Source: an uncultured Porphyromonadaceae bacterium
GTDB lineage: Bacteria; Bacteroidota; Bacteroidia; Bacteroidales; Muribaculaceae
DNA length: 44,063 nucleotides
Direction: 5' to 3'
Assembly (NCBI GenBank): GCA_937921035.1
Contig: CALEUL010000005.1
Coordinates: 1-44,063 of the forward strand
Shown here: positions 15,563 through 24,272 of the stretch, one piece after another
Layout: each line of letters opens with the position of its first letter
Position numbering within the stretch: position 1 is the first letter of the stretch
The notes under the pieces: model-generated
Seen by the model: the letters and a program-made list of their open reading frames with translations, nothing else
What the model was told of the DNA's origin: nothing
Databases searched by the model: none
Translations under genes and position numbers: made by a program

Positions 15563-16017
15563 TACTTAGCCTCATAACCGACAGCGACCGATACGCGCAC
15601 ATCACCCCAGCTCTTTCAATAGCCCTCGAATGGCTGAAAAACTTTAAAGCTGAGGACTTTGTTAAAGGATCATGCGTAATAGGACAATACCTCGGACACG
15701 ACATTGTTGTGAAAAGCGAGGAGCCGGCACTGATGCCGCGCGAAAAAGCAAACCTGGAGGCGCACCGCCTGTATATCGACATACAGGTGCCCTTGAAAGG
15801 CACCGAAATAATGGGGTGGGCGCCGGTGGCCGCACTGAAGCATCCGCGAGGTGAATACAATGCCGAAAAAGACATTCTGTTCTACGGCGACGCCGCCGAC
15901 AGTCTCCTGCACGTGAAAGTAGGAGAATTCGCCATATTTTTCCCCGAGGATGCACACGCCCCAAATATCGGCCTCGGCAATCACCGAAAGCTGTGCATCA
16001 AGGTGCCGGTAATATAA
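15559..16017 (+). CDS. YhcH/YjgK/YiaL family protein
   Basis: 152 aa. The pattern LEAHRLYIDIQVPLKGTEIMGW, followed by FYGDAADS and FAIFFPEDAHAPNIG, is typical of this cupin-like family (DUF386). Characterised members such as TabA and YhcH act in biofilm-related toxin-antitoxin biology and sialic-acid metabolism; the biochemical activity is not settled. The histidine and glutamate residues of the EAHR, EDAHAP and related segments are likely metal ligands. The start codon overlaps the tdk stop by 4 nt, so the two are coupled. Confidence 0.9.
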   Translation: MILSLITDSDRYAHITPALSIALEWLKNFKAEDFVKGSCVIGQYLGHDIVVKSEEPALMPREKANLEAHRLYIDIQVPLKGTEIMGWAPVAALKHPRGEYNAEKDILFYGDAADSLLHVKVGEFAIFFPEDAHAPNIGLGNHRKLCIKVPVI

Positions 16018-16040
16018 AAATTCACTAATTTTTCAGACAA

Positions 16041-16862
16041 ATGCGCCGTTTACTGCTTATTTCAGCCATATTGTGCGCCATCTTGGCCACGTTCCCGTCC
16101 GGAAAAGCATCCCTTGCAGCTCCCATCTCTCCGAATACTGCTCTAAACAAAGAAAACGTGCAGCTCTGTCCCGAAACACTGCACTACAAAGTGATGTTCA
16201 AATGGGGTCTCATCAACAAGAAGGCTGGATCGGCAGAGCTTATGCTGAAACGCGAAAACAACCACTACAGCGCACGGCTTATCGGTAAGTCGGAGCCGTG
16301 GGCCGACAGGATTTTCCGCGTGCGCGACACACTCATCGGTCGTATGTCCCTGGAGAATTACACCCCCCTCTACTACGAGAAAATTGCCCACGAAGGAAAC
16401 GACCACAAACACGACGTTGTAAAATTCATCTATAAAAACTATCCGCCGATTACACAGGCCGAATGCCTGCGCAGGGTATGGAAAAAAGGCGAGCTTAAAG
16501 TGGACGAGACTCGCAATATGGAAAGCACCGAACGCACTGTAGACATGCTGACGTCGTTCTATTTCATGCGCTCGCTGCCATATCAGGACTGGGAACCCGG
16601 TAAAACAGAGCACGCCGACATATTCTCCGGCAAAGCAAAGGAACACCTGTCTATCGTGTATCATGGCAAGGTGAACTTAGACATCGACGGCAAATCATAT
16701 CCCACATACCGTATTACCTTCAAATTCACTTCCAAAGGCGGCAAAAAATCATCCGACGACATGGACGGTTGGATTTCCGCCGACAGCAAACGCATACCGC
16801 TCCGTCTGGAGGGGAAACTGCCCGTTGGAAAAGTACACTGTATATACACCGGGACTATCTGA
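16041..16862 (+). CDS. DUF3108 domain-containing periplasmic protein
   Basis: 273 aa with an N-terminal signal peptide (MRRLLLISAILCAILATFPSGKA). The body contains YKVMFKWGLINKKAGSAEL, the DRIFRVRDTLIGRM region, the TVDMLTSFYFMRSLP segment and a closing VYHGKV...ISADSKRIPLRLEGKLPVG, as in DUF3108 proteins common in Bacteroidales. These are thought to be periplasmic beta-rich proteins of unknown function. It lies 23 nt after the YhcH-like gene and 9 nt before the small unknown gene, in the same group. Confidence 0.85.
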   Translation: MRRLLLISAILCAILATFPSGKASLAAPISPNTALNKENVQLCPETLHYKVMFKWGLINKKAGSAELMLKRENNHYSARLIGKSEPWADRIFRVRDTLIGRMSLENYTPLYYEKIAHEGNDHKHDVVKFIYKNYPPITQAECLRRVWKKGELKVDETRNMESTERTVDMLTSFYFMRSLPYQDWEPGKTEHADIFSGKAKEHLSIVYHGKVNLDIDGKSYPTYRITFKFTSKGGKKSSDDMDGWISADSKRIPLRLEGKLPVGKVHCIYTGTI

Positions 16863-16871
16863 CAAAAGATT

Positions 16872-17357
16872 ATGGCCGACAACTATCTTGAATCCAAAAT
16901 GGAGGAATACCGCAGCAAGCCGCCGCGTCGCGCCCTGCACCTCACACCCTCGGGCCGCAAGCCTGGCTTCGCACTGCTGCCGTATGATATCCGCACCGCA
17001 ATGATAATTACCGACGCCATAACGGCACCCGTAGAGGCAATTGCATCCGAATTGCGCGGCACGGGTTGCCGGGTCGCTATATGCTCCAATGCGCCGGAGG
17101 CTGCACGCGCGGCGCAGAAACTGTCGTGCTTACATGTACGCGAGGCTTCCGAAGCCACATCGGTCCTCGGAGATATCGAACTTTCAATAACCGCCTCGTC
17201 CGACAGAATTGTGCTCGAACACGGCCGGAGCACAAACGTGCTGCAGCGCATGCCTCAAACAGCAGAAACAGATTTTGCCCGCCGCTCTGCCTACCTCTGC
17301 ATATACCTCACACTCCCCGATTCTCAGGGGCGGTTTTCAACTATTTTCGAGATTTAA
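16872..17357 (+). CDS. Hypothetical protein, possible Rossmann-like domain
   Basis: 161 aa with no signal peptide. Residues 1-35 are basic (MADNYLESKMEEYRSKPPRR), then a domain with AMIITDAITAPVEAIASELRGTGCRVAICSNAPEAARAAQKL, which looks like a strand-helix-strand unit of a Rossmann-type fold with a possible nucleotide-binding start. No catalytic motif is recognised and the fold is too short for a full dehydrogenase. It follows the DUF3108 gene by 9 nt and meets radA tail to tail with 3 nt between the stops. The function is unknown. Confidence 0.6.
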   Translation: MADNYLESKMEEYRSKPPRRALHLTPSGRKPGFALLPYDIRTAMIITDAITAPVEAIASELRGTGCRVAICSNAPEAARAAQKLSCLHVREASEATSVLGDIELSITASSDRIVLEHGRSTNVLQRMPQTAETDFARRSAYLCIYLTLPDSQGRFSTIFEI

Positions 17358-17360
17358 CCG

Positions 17361-18731
17361 CTAACCGAACAGAACACGGAACGCATCGGCAACCTTCGCG
17401 GCTTCGTGAAGGCGGATGTTGAGTTTGGATGTGTCTATTCCTTTCAGATTGCCATCGGGGATAATCATATCCGACATTCCTAATTTCTCAGCCTCGCCTA
17501 TGCGCTGTTCCATTCGCGTTACGGGACGTATCTCGCCGGTAAGGCCTACTTCGCCGGCCATGCACCATCCTGCGGGTATGGCCATATCAACGTTGCTCGA
17601 AAGAATTGCGGCGATTACGGCAAGGTCGAGCGCCGGATCGTTCACTTTCAGGCCGCCAGCTATATTGAGGAACACATCCTTGGAACCTAACTTGAAGCCC
17701 ACACGCTTTTCAAGCACTGCAAGAAGCATATTCGTACGCCTTGCGTCAAAGCCCGTTACGGAACGTTGCGGTGTGCCGTAGGCGGCACTGCTCACCAGAG
17801 CCTGCACCTCGATAAGAAATGGCCGTATACCCTCCATCGTAACACCGACAGCAACACCCGACAAATCACCGGCACTATGGCTCATAAGCATCTCCGACGG
17901 GTTTGTAACCTCACGCAGCCCCTTCTGGCACATCTCGTAGATACCCATCTCGCTGGTGTTGCCGAAACGGTTTTTTATCGCGCGCAGCAAACGGTACAGA
18001 TACTGACGGTCGCCCTCAAACTGAAGCACTGCATCCACTATGTGCTCCAGCACCTTCGGGCCTGCCAGCGTACCTTCCTTGTTGATATGGCCTATCAGGA
18101 TAACAGGCACACCGCTTTCCTTGGCATATCGCAACAAAGCGGCGGCACATTCGCGCACCTGCCCGACACTTCCGGCCGACGAATCCATAGTTTCCGTTGC
18201 AATGGTCTGAATGGAATCCACAACAACAATCTCCGGCTCTACGGCGTCGATATGGTTGAAAATGTTCTCTAATGATGTGTCGCTGACAATGAAAAGATTG
18301 TCGCTGCCGCGGCCTATGCGGTCGGCGCGCAGTTTCAGCTGTGTCGCGCTTTCCTCACCACTAACATACAGAATCCTGCGCGAGCGAATGGCAAGCAGGT
18401 TCTGAAGCACAAGCGTACTTTTGCCTATGCCAGGCTCGCCGCCGATAAGCACTATGGAACCCTTTACCAGACCGCCGCCAAGCACGCGGTTCAGCTCGTT
18501 GCTGGGCATGTGGATGCGAGGCTCATCCACAGCCTCGATCTGGTTGATTGTGCGCGGCACCGCTTTCGTACGTCCTTTCAGAGGAACCGCCGAAGTGGCG
18601 GGACCGGAAGCCACCTTCTCCTCCACCATCGTGTTCCATTCTCCGCACGCAGGACAGCGCCCGGCCCATTTTGGGGAATCGGCACCGCACGAGGTGCAGA
18701 ACCACATCGTTTTCTGTTTTATCTTTGGCAT
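17361..18731 (-). CDS. radA: DNA repair protein RadA
   Basis: 456 aa. RadA is a RecA-like branch-migration ATPase that helps recombination intermediates mature. The N-terminal C4 zinc finger is C12/C15/C26/C29. The P-loop GGEPGIGKST is at 97-106 (lysine K104), Walker B is IVVVDSIQTI, and the RadA-specific KNRFG motif lies near residue 255. The C-terminal part is the Lon-protease-like domain. The start ATG at 18731 follows the trmH-like gene by 9 nt. It is last in a four-gene minus-strand operon. Confidence 0.96.
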   Translation of the reverse strand: MPKIKQKTMWFCTSCGADSPKWAGRCPACGEWNTMVEEKVASGPATSAVPLKGRTKAVPRTINQIEAVDEPRIHMPSNELNRVLGGGLVKGSIVLIGGEPGIGKSTLVLQNLLAIRSRRILYVSGEESATQLKLRADRIGRGSDNLFIVSDTSLENIFNHIDAVEPEIVVVDSIQTIATETMDSSAGSVGQVRECAAALLRYAKESGVPVILIGHINKEGTLAGPKVLEHIVDAVLQFEGDRQYLYRLLRAIKNRFGNTSEMGIYEMCQKGLREVTNPSEMLMSHSAGDLSGVAVGVTMEGIRPFLIEVQALVSSAAYGTPQRSVTGFDARRTNMLLAVLEKRVGFKLGSKDVFLNIAGGLKVNDPALDLAVIAAILSSNVDMAIPAGWCMAGEVGLTGEIRPVTRMEQRIGEAEKLGMSDMIIPDGNLKGIDTSKLNIRLHEAAKVADAFRVLFG

Positions 18732-18740
18732 GACCGGATT

Positions 18741-19529
18741 TTACTTGAATAGTCGTGAGCGGAACTGCGAGAGCGCTATCGCCGTTGCAACGCCTACATT
18801 AAGGCTCTCAACGGCCTCGGCGCCTGCCGGATAGGTGGGTATCAGAAGACGGTTCGTTGTCTGCGCCGCAACCTCAGGCGATATTCCGCGGCCCTCGTTG
18901 CCCATCACAAGAACACCGGCAGACGTGAGTGGCGACGTGTAGATATTCTCGCCGTCCAAAAATGTACCGTACACGGGCGTTCCGGCTGGCAGATCGGAAA
19001 GGTATGTGGCAAGGTCGCAGTAGGCGACACTTACACGCGCCGTGGCGCCCATTGCAGCCTGCACCGTCTTAGGCGAGAAGGCATCTGCCGTCTCTATGGA
19101 GGCAACCACTCGGTGAACACCCATCCAGTCGCAGCAGCGAAGGATTGTGCCGAGGTTTCCGGGATCCTGCACTCTGTCGAGGGCTACCACAAGATTATCG
19201 GCCGCAAAACCGGGTTGCGGAGGCGCGACAGGTTCGGGAAGCTCGAAAAAAGCTATTACCGGAGGAACGGTATTCAGCCTCGTTATCTGCTGTAGAACCG
19301 ACCGCGAAGCCTCTACAAGTTCGGTATTGGCAGCAACGGCTACCCTATGCTCATCAATCCATTCCGGCAGAGCATAAACCGTACGGCAGCGAAAAGCGGA
19401 CAGCAGTTCGCCGACGCACTTGGCTCCCTCGGCGACAAACAGCCCCGTGCGTCGACGCCCTTTAGGCATATCGAGCGAGGCATAGTCCTTGAGAAGACGT
19501 CGGGTTATCTGTGGCTGGGCGTCGTTCAT
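18741..19529 (-). CDS. TrmH/SpoU-family RNA 2'-O-methyltransferase
   Basis: 262 aa. The three SPOUT motifs are visible: motif 1 LDRVQDPGNLGTILR, motif 2 VMGNEGRGIS and motif 3 IPTYPAGAEAVESLNVGVATAIAL. The fold is the trefoil-knot SAM-dependent methyltransferase. An N-terminal region of about 100 residues (SpoU substrate-binding type) comes first. Family members methylate tRNA or rRNA ribose; the target cannot be told from sequence. It lies 12 nt after bioB and 9 nt before radA. Confidence 0.9.
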   Translation of the reverse strand: MNDAQPQITRRLLKDYASLDMPKGRRRTGLFVAEGAKCVGELLSAFRCRTVYALPEWIDEHRVAVAANTELVEASRSVLQQITRLNTVPPVIAFFELPEPVAPPQPGFAADNLVVALDRVQDPGNLGTILRCCDWMGVHRVVASIETADAFSPKTVQAAMGATARVSVAYCDLATYLSDLPAGTPVYGTFLDGENIYTSPLTSAGVLVMGNEGRGISPEVAAQTTNRLLIPTYPAGAEAVESLNVGVATAIALSQFRSRLFK

Positions 19530-19541
19530 TCGCGTATATTG

Positions 19542-20531
19542 TCAGAATTCATAACCGGCCTCGGCCACGAGAGCCTTGTCCTGGTCGATTGTAGAACCAA
19601 TTGTAGTGAGTAGATCGCCGACGATGGCACCGTTCACGCCCACCTTCATGGCACGCAGCAGCGTGTGGCGCGACAGGCGGGAACGCCCCCCGGCAAAACG
19701 GAGGGTTACTCGCGGATGCGCGAATCGGAAAAGCGCAACGGCTATAAGAATCTCCTCGTCGGAAATCAGCGGTGTATCCTGAAGCGGTGTGCCCTTGATA
19801 GGAGCAAGAATATTTATTGGTATCGAGACTGGTTCCACCTCTCGTAGTTTCAGTGCCAGTTCGGCTCGCTGCCTACGCGTCTCGCCCATACCGATAATAC
19901 CGCCCGAACAAACCTCGAAACCTATTCTCTTGGCATCTTTTATTGTAGCGATCTTATCGTCGATAGTGTGTGTGGAACATAGCTTCCCGAAGTAGGTGGG
20001 CGAAGTCTCGAGATTGCAGTGATACCGGCGGCATCCGCTGTCGTACAACTTGCGAAGATCGGCGGCATCGAGCAGACCCAACGAGGCGCAGGTGCCTATA
20101 CGGCCCTCTGCGTTCACTTCCTCGAGTATACGGCACAGTCCGTCAAGCACGGTGCCGTGTGTAGTGCGTCCGCTGGCCACCAATGAATATCTGCCTACCC
20201 CTCGTTCTGCATTGTAGCGGGCAGCGGCGATTGCCTCGTCGTGGCCTACTATCTCATAAGTATCGCAGCCGGTGTGATAGTGTGCCGACTGCGCGCACCA
20301 TTTGCAGTTTTCGGAGCATTTACCGGAACGGGCGTTAACAATAGTGCAGCTGTCGAACTTACGAGGCACAAAGGCCGCGGTTATCTCGGAGGCGGCTTCC
20401 AGTAGTGCCTCTATGCCTTCCGGTGTCTCGATATCGGCGAGAGCGTAAAGCTCGTTCTCGTCCAGCTGCCCGTCAGACAGAACCTTTGCAAGGGAACGGC
20501 TTACAGTTTCTACCTCTATATTATCTGTCAT
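19542..20531 (-). CDS. bioB: Biotin synthase
   Basis: 329 aa, the usual length. This radical-SAM enzyme inserts sulfur into dethiobiotin. The cluster-binding motif CxxxCxxC is seen in KCSENCKWCAQS, and the GMGET, ICSGGIIGMGE and PINILAPIKGTPL segments follow the family. No other biotin genes are near, so the pathway must be completed elsewhere or by uptake. It lies 3 nt after yicC and 12 nt before trmH. Confidence 0.96.
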   Translation of the reverse strand: MTDNIEVETVSRSLAKVLSDGQLDENELYALADIETPEGIEALLEAASEITAAFVPRKFDSCTIVNARSGKCSENCKWCAQSAHYHTGCDTYEIVGHDEAIAAARYNAERGVGRYSLVASGRTTHGTVLDGLCRILEEVNAEGRIGTCASLGLLDAADLRKLYDSGCRRYHCNLETSPTYFGKLCSTHTIDDKIATIKDAKRIGFEVCSGGIIGMGETRRQRAELALKLREVEPVSIPINILAPIKGTPLQDTPLISDEEILIAVALFRFAHPRVTLRFAGGRSRLSRHTLLRAMKVGVNGAIVGDLLTTIGSTIDQDKALVAEAGYEF

Positions 20532-20534
20532 AAA

Positions 20535-21422
20535 TTACATTACGTTCAGCACCTGCTCCTTTATCTGTTCGAGCAAGTCCTTCATTTTAACCACAATTGC
20601 CTGCATATCGGCATGATTGCTCTTGGAGCCGAGGGTATTTATCTCCCTGCCCATTTCCTGGCTTATGAAGCCTAATTTCTTTCCCTGTCCGGGATTCGGC
20701 AGTGCCATTGTTTCCTTAAAATACTGCAAGTGCTTGCCTAAACGCTGTTTTTCCTCGTTCACATCGAGTTTCTCCAGATAGAAAATCATTTCCTGCTCCA
20801 GACGGCCTTTATCGTATTCTACCGTAGGGATTGCTGCAAGACTTTCCTCAAGGCGCGCACGTATCCTGGTTACACGGTCGTGTTCATAAGGCTCTATCTG
20901 GCACAGCAGATCGCCTATCGCGTCTACACGCTTGCCAAAGAACGACTCAAGCTCGATGCCTTCGGCGCGGCGGTGTTTCAAAAGTGCCTGGGCGGCCTGG
21001 GCGACAACCTCGTACAGCACCTTGCATTCATCCTCGTCTACAACCTCGGCGGTATCGGTGCGCACGGTGTCGGGAAAACGCAGCAGAACGGCATACCAGT
21101 CGGCTGGCTCGGGAATACCGAGAGCCGCAGCGGCTTCGCTGAACTGGCGCTTGTATTCGGCCATCGTACCGATATTCAGATGCGATGCCGGTGCCACGGG
21201 AACGCCGGCAAGTGTCTCGCAGGTGATAAGAACATCAACCTTACCGCGCTCAAGATATCGGCCAATGATATTTCGCACCTCCAGCTCACACTCGCGGAAC
21301 GCAAAAGGTATGCGCACGTTCATATCGAGTTGCTTGGAATTAAGCGACTTTATCTCAACGATTATTCTTCTTGTTTTGGACTCGAGGCACGCTTTGCCGA
21401 ATCCGGTCATTGACATTAACAT
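20535..21422 (-). CDS. yicC: YicC/YloC family endoribonuclease
   Basis: 295 aa. It starts with MSMTGFGKA, the family hallmark; the annotated ATG at 21422 gives MLMSMTGFG and an ATG two codons later is equally plausible. The C-terminal region includes RLGKHLQYFKETMALPNPGQGKKLGFISQEMGREINTLGSKSNHADMQAIVVKMK as in the family. E. coli YicC is an endoribonuclease of mRNA and small RNA turnover. It is the first gene of the yicC-bioB-trmH-radA operon; a TAAATTTG -7 box on the minus strand sits at 21469-21476. Confidence 0.92.
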   Translation of the reverse strand: MLMSMTGFGKACLESKTRRIIVEIKSLNSKQLDMNVRIPFAFRECELEVRNIIGRYLERGKVDVLITCETLAGVPVAPASHLNIGTMAEYKRQFSEAAAALGIPEPADWYAVLLRFPDTVRTDTAEVVDEDECKVLYEVVAQAAQALLKHRRAEGIELESFFGKRVDAIGDLLCQIEPYEHDRVTRIRARLEESLAAIPTVEYDKGRLEQEMIFYLEKLDVNEEKQRLGKHLQYFKETMALPNPGQGKKLGFISQEMGREINTLGSKSNHADMQAIVVKMKDLLEQIKEQVLNVM

Positions 21423-21468
21423 TGGCTTTCAGATTAATTACAGAGCCCCTGAGAGGCCTTATCGATTG

Positions 21469-21476
21469 CAAATTTA
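21469..21476 (-). promoter_or_regulatory. Putative -7 element for the yicC operon
   Basis: The minus strand reads TAAATTTG 47 nt upstream of the yicC start. The -33 element is not clear. Confidence 0.4.
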
Positions 21477-21520
21477 CAAAATATAAGTCGGATTAGGGCG
21501 CTTTTTAGTTAAAAAATGAT

Positions 21521-21528
21521 TACCTTTG
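21521..21528 (+). promoter_or_regulatory. Putative -7 element for the tsaB-to-T9SS run
   Basis: TACCTTTG at 21521-21528 matches TAnnTTTG and lies 19 nt before the tsaB ATG. With the yicC element it makes a divergent promoter region of about 125 bp. Confidence 0.5.
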
Positions 21529-21547
21529 CCGCAAAAGAGACACAACA

Positions 21548-22249
21548 ATGGCAGTAATACTGAATATAGAAACCTCCGGGTCGGTATGCTCGGCGGCGCT
21601 CACCGCCGAAGGAACCGTGATTGCACACCGCGAGGATTTTGAAGGACGAAACCACGCCACTTTGCTGAGCGGATTCATAAAACACTGTCTGGACCACGCC
21701 GCCGACCACGAAATAAAGCTCGACGCCGTGGCTGTGAGCATGGGCCCCGGAAGTTACACTGGTCTGCGTATCGGCCTCAGCGAGGCTAAAGGCCTTGCTT
21801 ACGCTTTAGACATTCCTCTAATCGGAATAGACACTCTTCAGCTGCTCGCAACCCGTGTGATGTTCTCGTCCGACGAAATAAATCCCGACACCATTTTCAT
21901 ACCAATGATAGATGCACGCCGCATGGAGGTGTACACCGCTGCATACAATTTCGGCCTTGAAGAACTGCTGAAACCGCAGGCATTGATATTGGACGAAAAA
22001 TCATATGCCGCCCTCAAAGCCACCGGAAAACCTATTCTGTACTTCGGAAGCGGCGCAGAGAAGGCGCAGACTATATTCGCCGACGCTCCGCAGGCTCGCT
22101 ATGTCGAAGGCGTGGAGGCTGTCGCCGTAGATATGATTGCTCTCGCCGAAATGGCTTACGCACGTCGCAGGTTCGTAGACACCGCTTATTCCACTCCGGC
22201 ATACATCAAGGATTTCCAGGCCACAACTCCTAAGAACAAAGTGCTATGA
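21548..22249 (+). CDS. tsaB: tRNA threonylcarbamoyladenosine biosynthesis protein TsaB
   Basis: 233 aa. TsaB partners TsaD in making t6A37 in ANN-decoding tRNAs. The N-terminal actin-like ATPase fold is visible (AVILNIETSGSVCSAALT, then HATLLSGFIKHCLDHA), followed by VSMGPGSYTGLRIGLSEAKGLAYAL, the family signature. It lies at the start of the long co-directional run and overlaps tsaC by 4 nt, joining two steps of the same pathway. Confidence 0.93.
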   Translation: MAVILNIETSGSVCSAALTAEGTVIAHREDFEGRNHATLLSGFIKHCLDHAADHEIKLDAVAVSMGPGSYTGLRIGLSEAKGLAYALDIPLIGIDTLQLLATRVMFSSDEINPDTIFIPMIDARRMEVYTAAYNFGLEELLKPQALILDEKSYAALKATGKPILYFGSGAEKAQTIFADAPQARYVEGVEAVAVDMIALAEMAYARRRFVDTAYSTPAYIKDFQATTPKNKVL

Positions 22250-22830
22250 ACCAGCCCGACAACAACGATATCCGAGCTGCCGTAGACACTTTGCGCAAGG
22301 GCGGAATTATCCTATATCCAACAGATACCGTTTGGGGCATAGGTTGCGACGCAACAAACTCCGACGCCGTGCGACGCGTGTTCGAAATAAAACAGCGGTC
22401 CGACGCCAAGGCGCTGATAACCCTCGTCGGCTCGCTGGCTCAGCTCGAACGCACCGTCGCCGGCATTCCCGACGTGGCATACCAGCTGATTGAATATACC
22501 GACCGACCGCTAACAATAGTTTACGACGGAGTGCTCCCGTCGGCCCGCATAGCGCCGGAACTGCTTGCCGCCGACGGAACCATTGGCGTGCGCGTTACCT
22601 CCGAAGCGTTCAGCGCTGCACTGTGCCGAGCTTTCGGCAAACCTTTGGTTTCCACATCCGCAAACATCAGCGGGCACCCTACTCCGGCATATTTCGACGA
22701 GATAGAAGCTGAGATACTCTCCGCCGCCGACTATGTATGCGCCACACGGCGCGACGACCGCACCCCCGCACGCCCCTCTACGGTGATGCGACTGAGCGAA
22801 GACGGCACCTTCACTGTTATCCGTCCCTGA
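22246..22830 (+). CDS. tsaC: L-threonylcarbamoyladenylate synthase (Sua5/YrdC family)
   Basis: 194 aa, a short single-domain YrdC/TsaC without the Sua5 extension. It makes threonylcarbamoyl-AMP from threonine, bicarbonate and ATP for t6A. The segments GGIILYPTDTVWGIGCDATN, KQRSDAKALITLV, VRVTSEAFSAALC and PLVSTSANISGHPTP match the family. It overlaps tsaB by 4 nt and is followed at 17 nt by the sugar transferase. Confidence 0.92.
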   Translation: MNQPDNNDIRAAVDTLRKGGIILYPTDTVWGIGCDATNSDAVRRVFEIKQRSDAKALITLVGSLAQLERTVAGIPDVAYQLIEYTDRPLTIVYDGVLPSARIAPELLAADGTIGVRVTSEAFSAALCRAFGKPLVSTSANISGHPTPAYFDEIEAEILSAADYVCATRRDDRTPARPSTVMRLSEDGTFTVIRP

Positions 22831-22847
22831 AAAAGGCCCCTATATTC

Positions 22848-24272
22848 ATGACAGAGGTTAACCGACAAAGGATAAAATACTGTATCGCCGACTATCTGAC
22901 GGCGAATATCGGCTTCTGCCTGTTCGACATAGGCAGATTTTATCTTATACCGGCGCAGCTGCGCCCGGAATCGGTCGGAACATTCCTCTGCGATCCGGCT
23001 CTCGTCTTGGAGCAGATTTTCGTACCGGTGCTCATGATACTGTTCCTTGCGCTTTTAGGCTCGTTCAACCGATCCAACACTCTGTACAAATCACGCTTAG
23101 ACGAAACTGCGACAGCCTTCATCGCATCACTCGGCTGCATGTTGGCGGTGTTCTTCGTCGCCCTGATTAACGACGGCATACCCGAGCGCGTAACAAACTA
23201 CGAGCTGATGTCGCTGCTGTTAATATGCCTTTTCGTACCAACCGTCATCGTACGTATGTCCATATTAAGCAGCAATTCGCGCAGGATACGCGAAGGACGG
23301 TACCGCCTTGACACATATATTGTTTGTGCCTCCCCAGAGAACAAAGGAAAACTCGAAAAAATAATGCGTTCTTCGGCACGCTCGGGTCTCAGGCTATGCG
23401 GCATTGTGGATGTGGACGATACTCTGAAAACCGACACATTCGCCGGCTTGCCCGTACACCATGCCGACGATGTGGCTGCGGAATGCCGACGACTGGACGC
23501 ACAAGCCGTTGTGGTCCTTCCGTCGTCGCGCGGCCTAAGCCACACCGCCGACATAATAAACAGGCTCTACCCTCTCGACAAACCGCTGTACGTTACTCCG
23601 GACCTTCACGGATTGCTTACAATACGCCCGAGGGTTTCGTCGGTGGTGAACGAACCGGTTGTCGATATCACCAATGCACGCATCTCTCCCGCTGCCGAAA
23701 ATTTCAAGCGGCTGGCGGATATTGTCTTTTCCTCGATAGCCCTTGTTGTTCTCTCCCCGCTTCTGGCGGCAATTGCCGTCGCGGTAAAAATGGATTCCAA
23801 AGGCCCTGTGATATACCGTCAGCGACGTATCGGCTATCACAAGCGCCCGTTCATGATCAACAAGTTCCGTACCATGCGCAACGATGCCGAGGCAAACGGC
23901 CCGGCGCTCGCGACGGAAAACGACCCACGTATAACGCATCTGGGTCATTTCCTGCGCAAATACCGTCTGGACGAGCTTCCGCAGTTCTGGAATGTGCTTA
24001 TCGGAGAGATGTCGCTGGTGGGCCCGCGCCCAGAACGTGAGCATTATATACGCCAGATTGTGGAGCGTCATCCAGCATACAGCCTCATACACCAGGTACG
24101 TCCCGGAATAACATCGTGGGGCATGGTTAAATACGGTTATGCATCTAACGTCGACCAGATGCTCGAGCGTCTGGAATACGATTTGCTATATATAGAGAAT
24201 GTATCGTTCGGTCTTGATGTAAAAATATTGTTTTATACCGTAAGCACAGTCCTCACAGGTAAAGGTTTGTAA
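22848..24272 (+). CDS. Polyprenyl-phosphate sugar-1-phosphate transferase
   Basis: 474 aa from the ATG at 22848; the upstream in-frame extension lies within tsaC. Four to five hydrophobic segments fill residues 10-145, then a soluble nucleotide-binding-like region (about 150-300), and the C-terminal Bac_transf domain (about 275-474): a membrane segment (DIVFSSIALVVLSPLLAAIAV), then GPVIYRQRRIGYHKRPFMINKFRTM, LRKYRLDELPQFWNVL and GEMSLVGPRPEREHY. The enzyme transfers a sugar phosphate from a nucleotide sugar to undecaprenyl phosphate, starting capsule, exopolysaccharide or O-antigen synthesis. There are no other polysaccharide genes here. It immediately precedes the T9SS cluster, interrupted only by the chloride channel. 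In P. gingivalis a WbaP-type enzyme makes the LPS that anchors T9SS cargo; a similar role here is inference. Confidence 0.9.
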   Translation: MTEVNRQRIKYCIADYLTANIGFCLFDIGRFYLIPAQLRPESVGTFLCDPALVLEQIFVPVLMILFLALLGSFNRSNTLYKSRLDETATAFIASLGCMLAVFFVALINDGIPERVTNYELMSLLLICLFVPTVIVRMSILSSNSRRIREGRYRLDTYIVCASPENKGKLEKIMRSSARSGLRLCGIVDVDDTLKTDTFAGLPVHHADDVAAECRRLDAQAVVVLPSSRGLSHTADIINRLYPLDKPLYVTPDLHGLLTIRPRVSSVVNEPVVDITNARISPAAENFKRLADIVFSSIALVVLSPLLAAIAVAVKMDSKGPVIYRQRRIGYHKRPFMINKFRTMRNDAEANGPALATENDPRITHLGHFLRKYRLDELPQFWNVLIGEMSLVGPRPEREHYIRQIVERHPAYSLIHQVRPGITSWGMVKYGYASNVDQMLERLEYDLLYIENVSFGLDVKILFYTVSTVLTGKGL

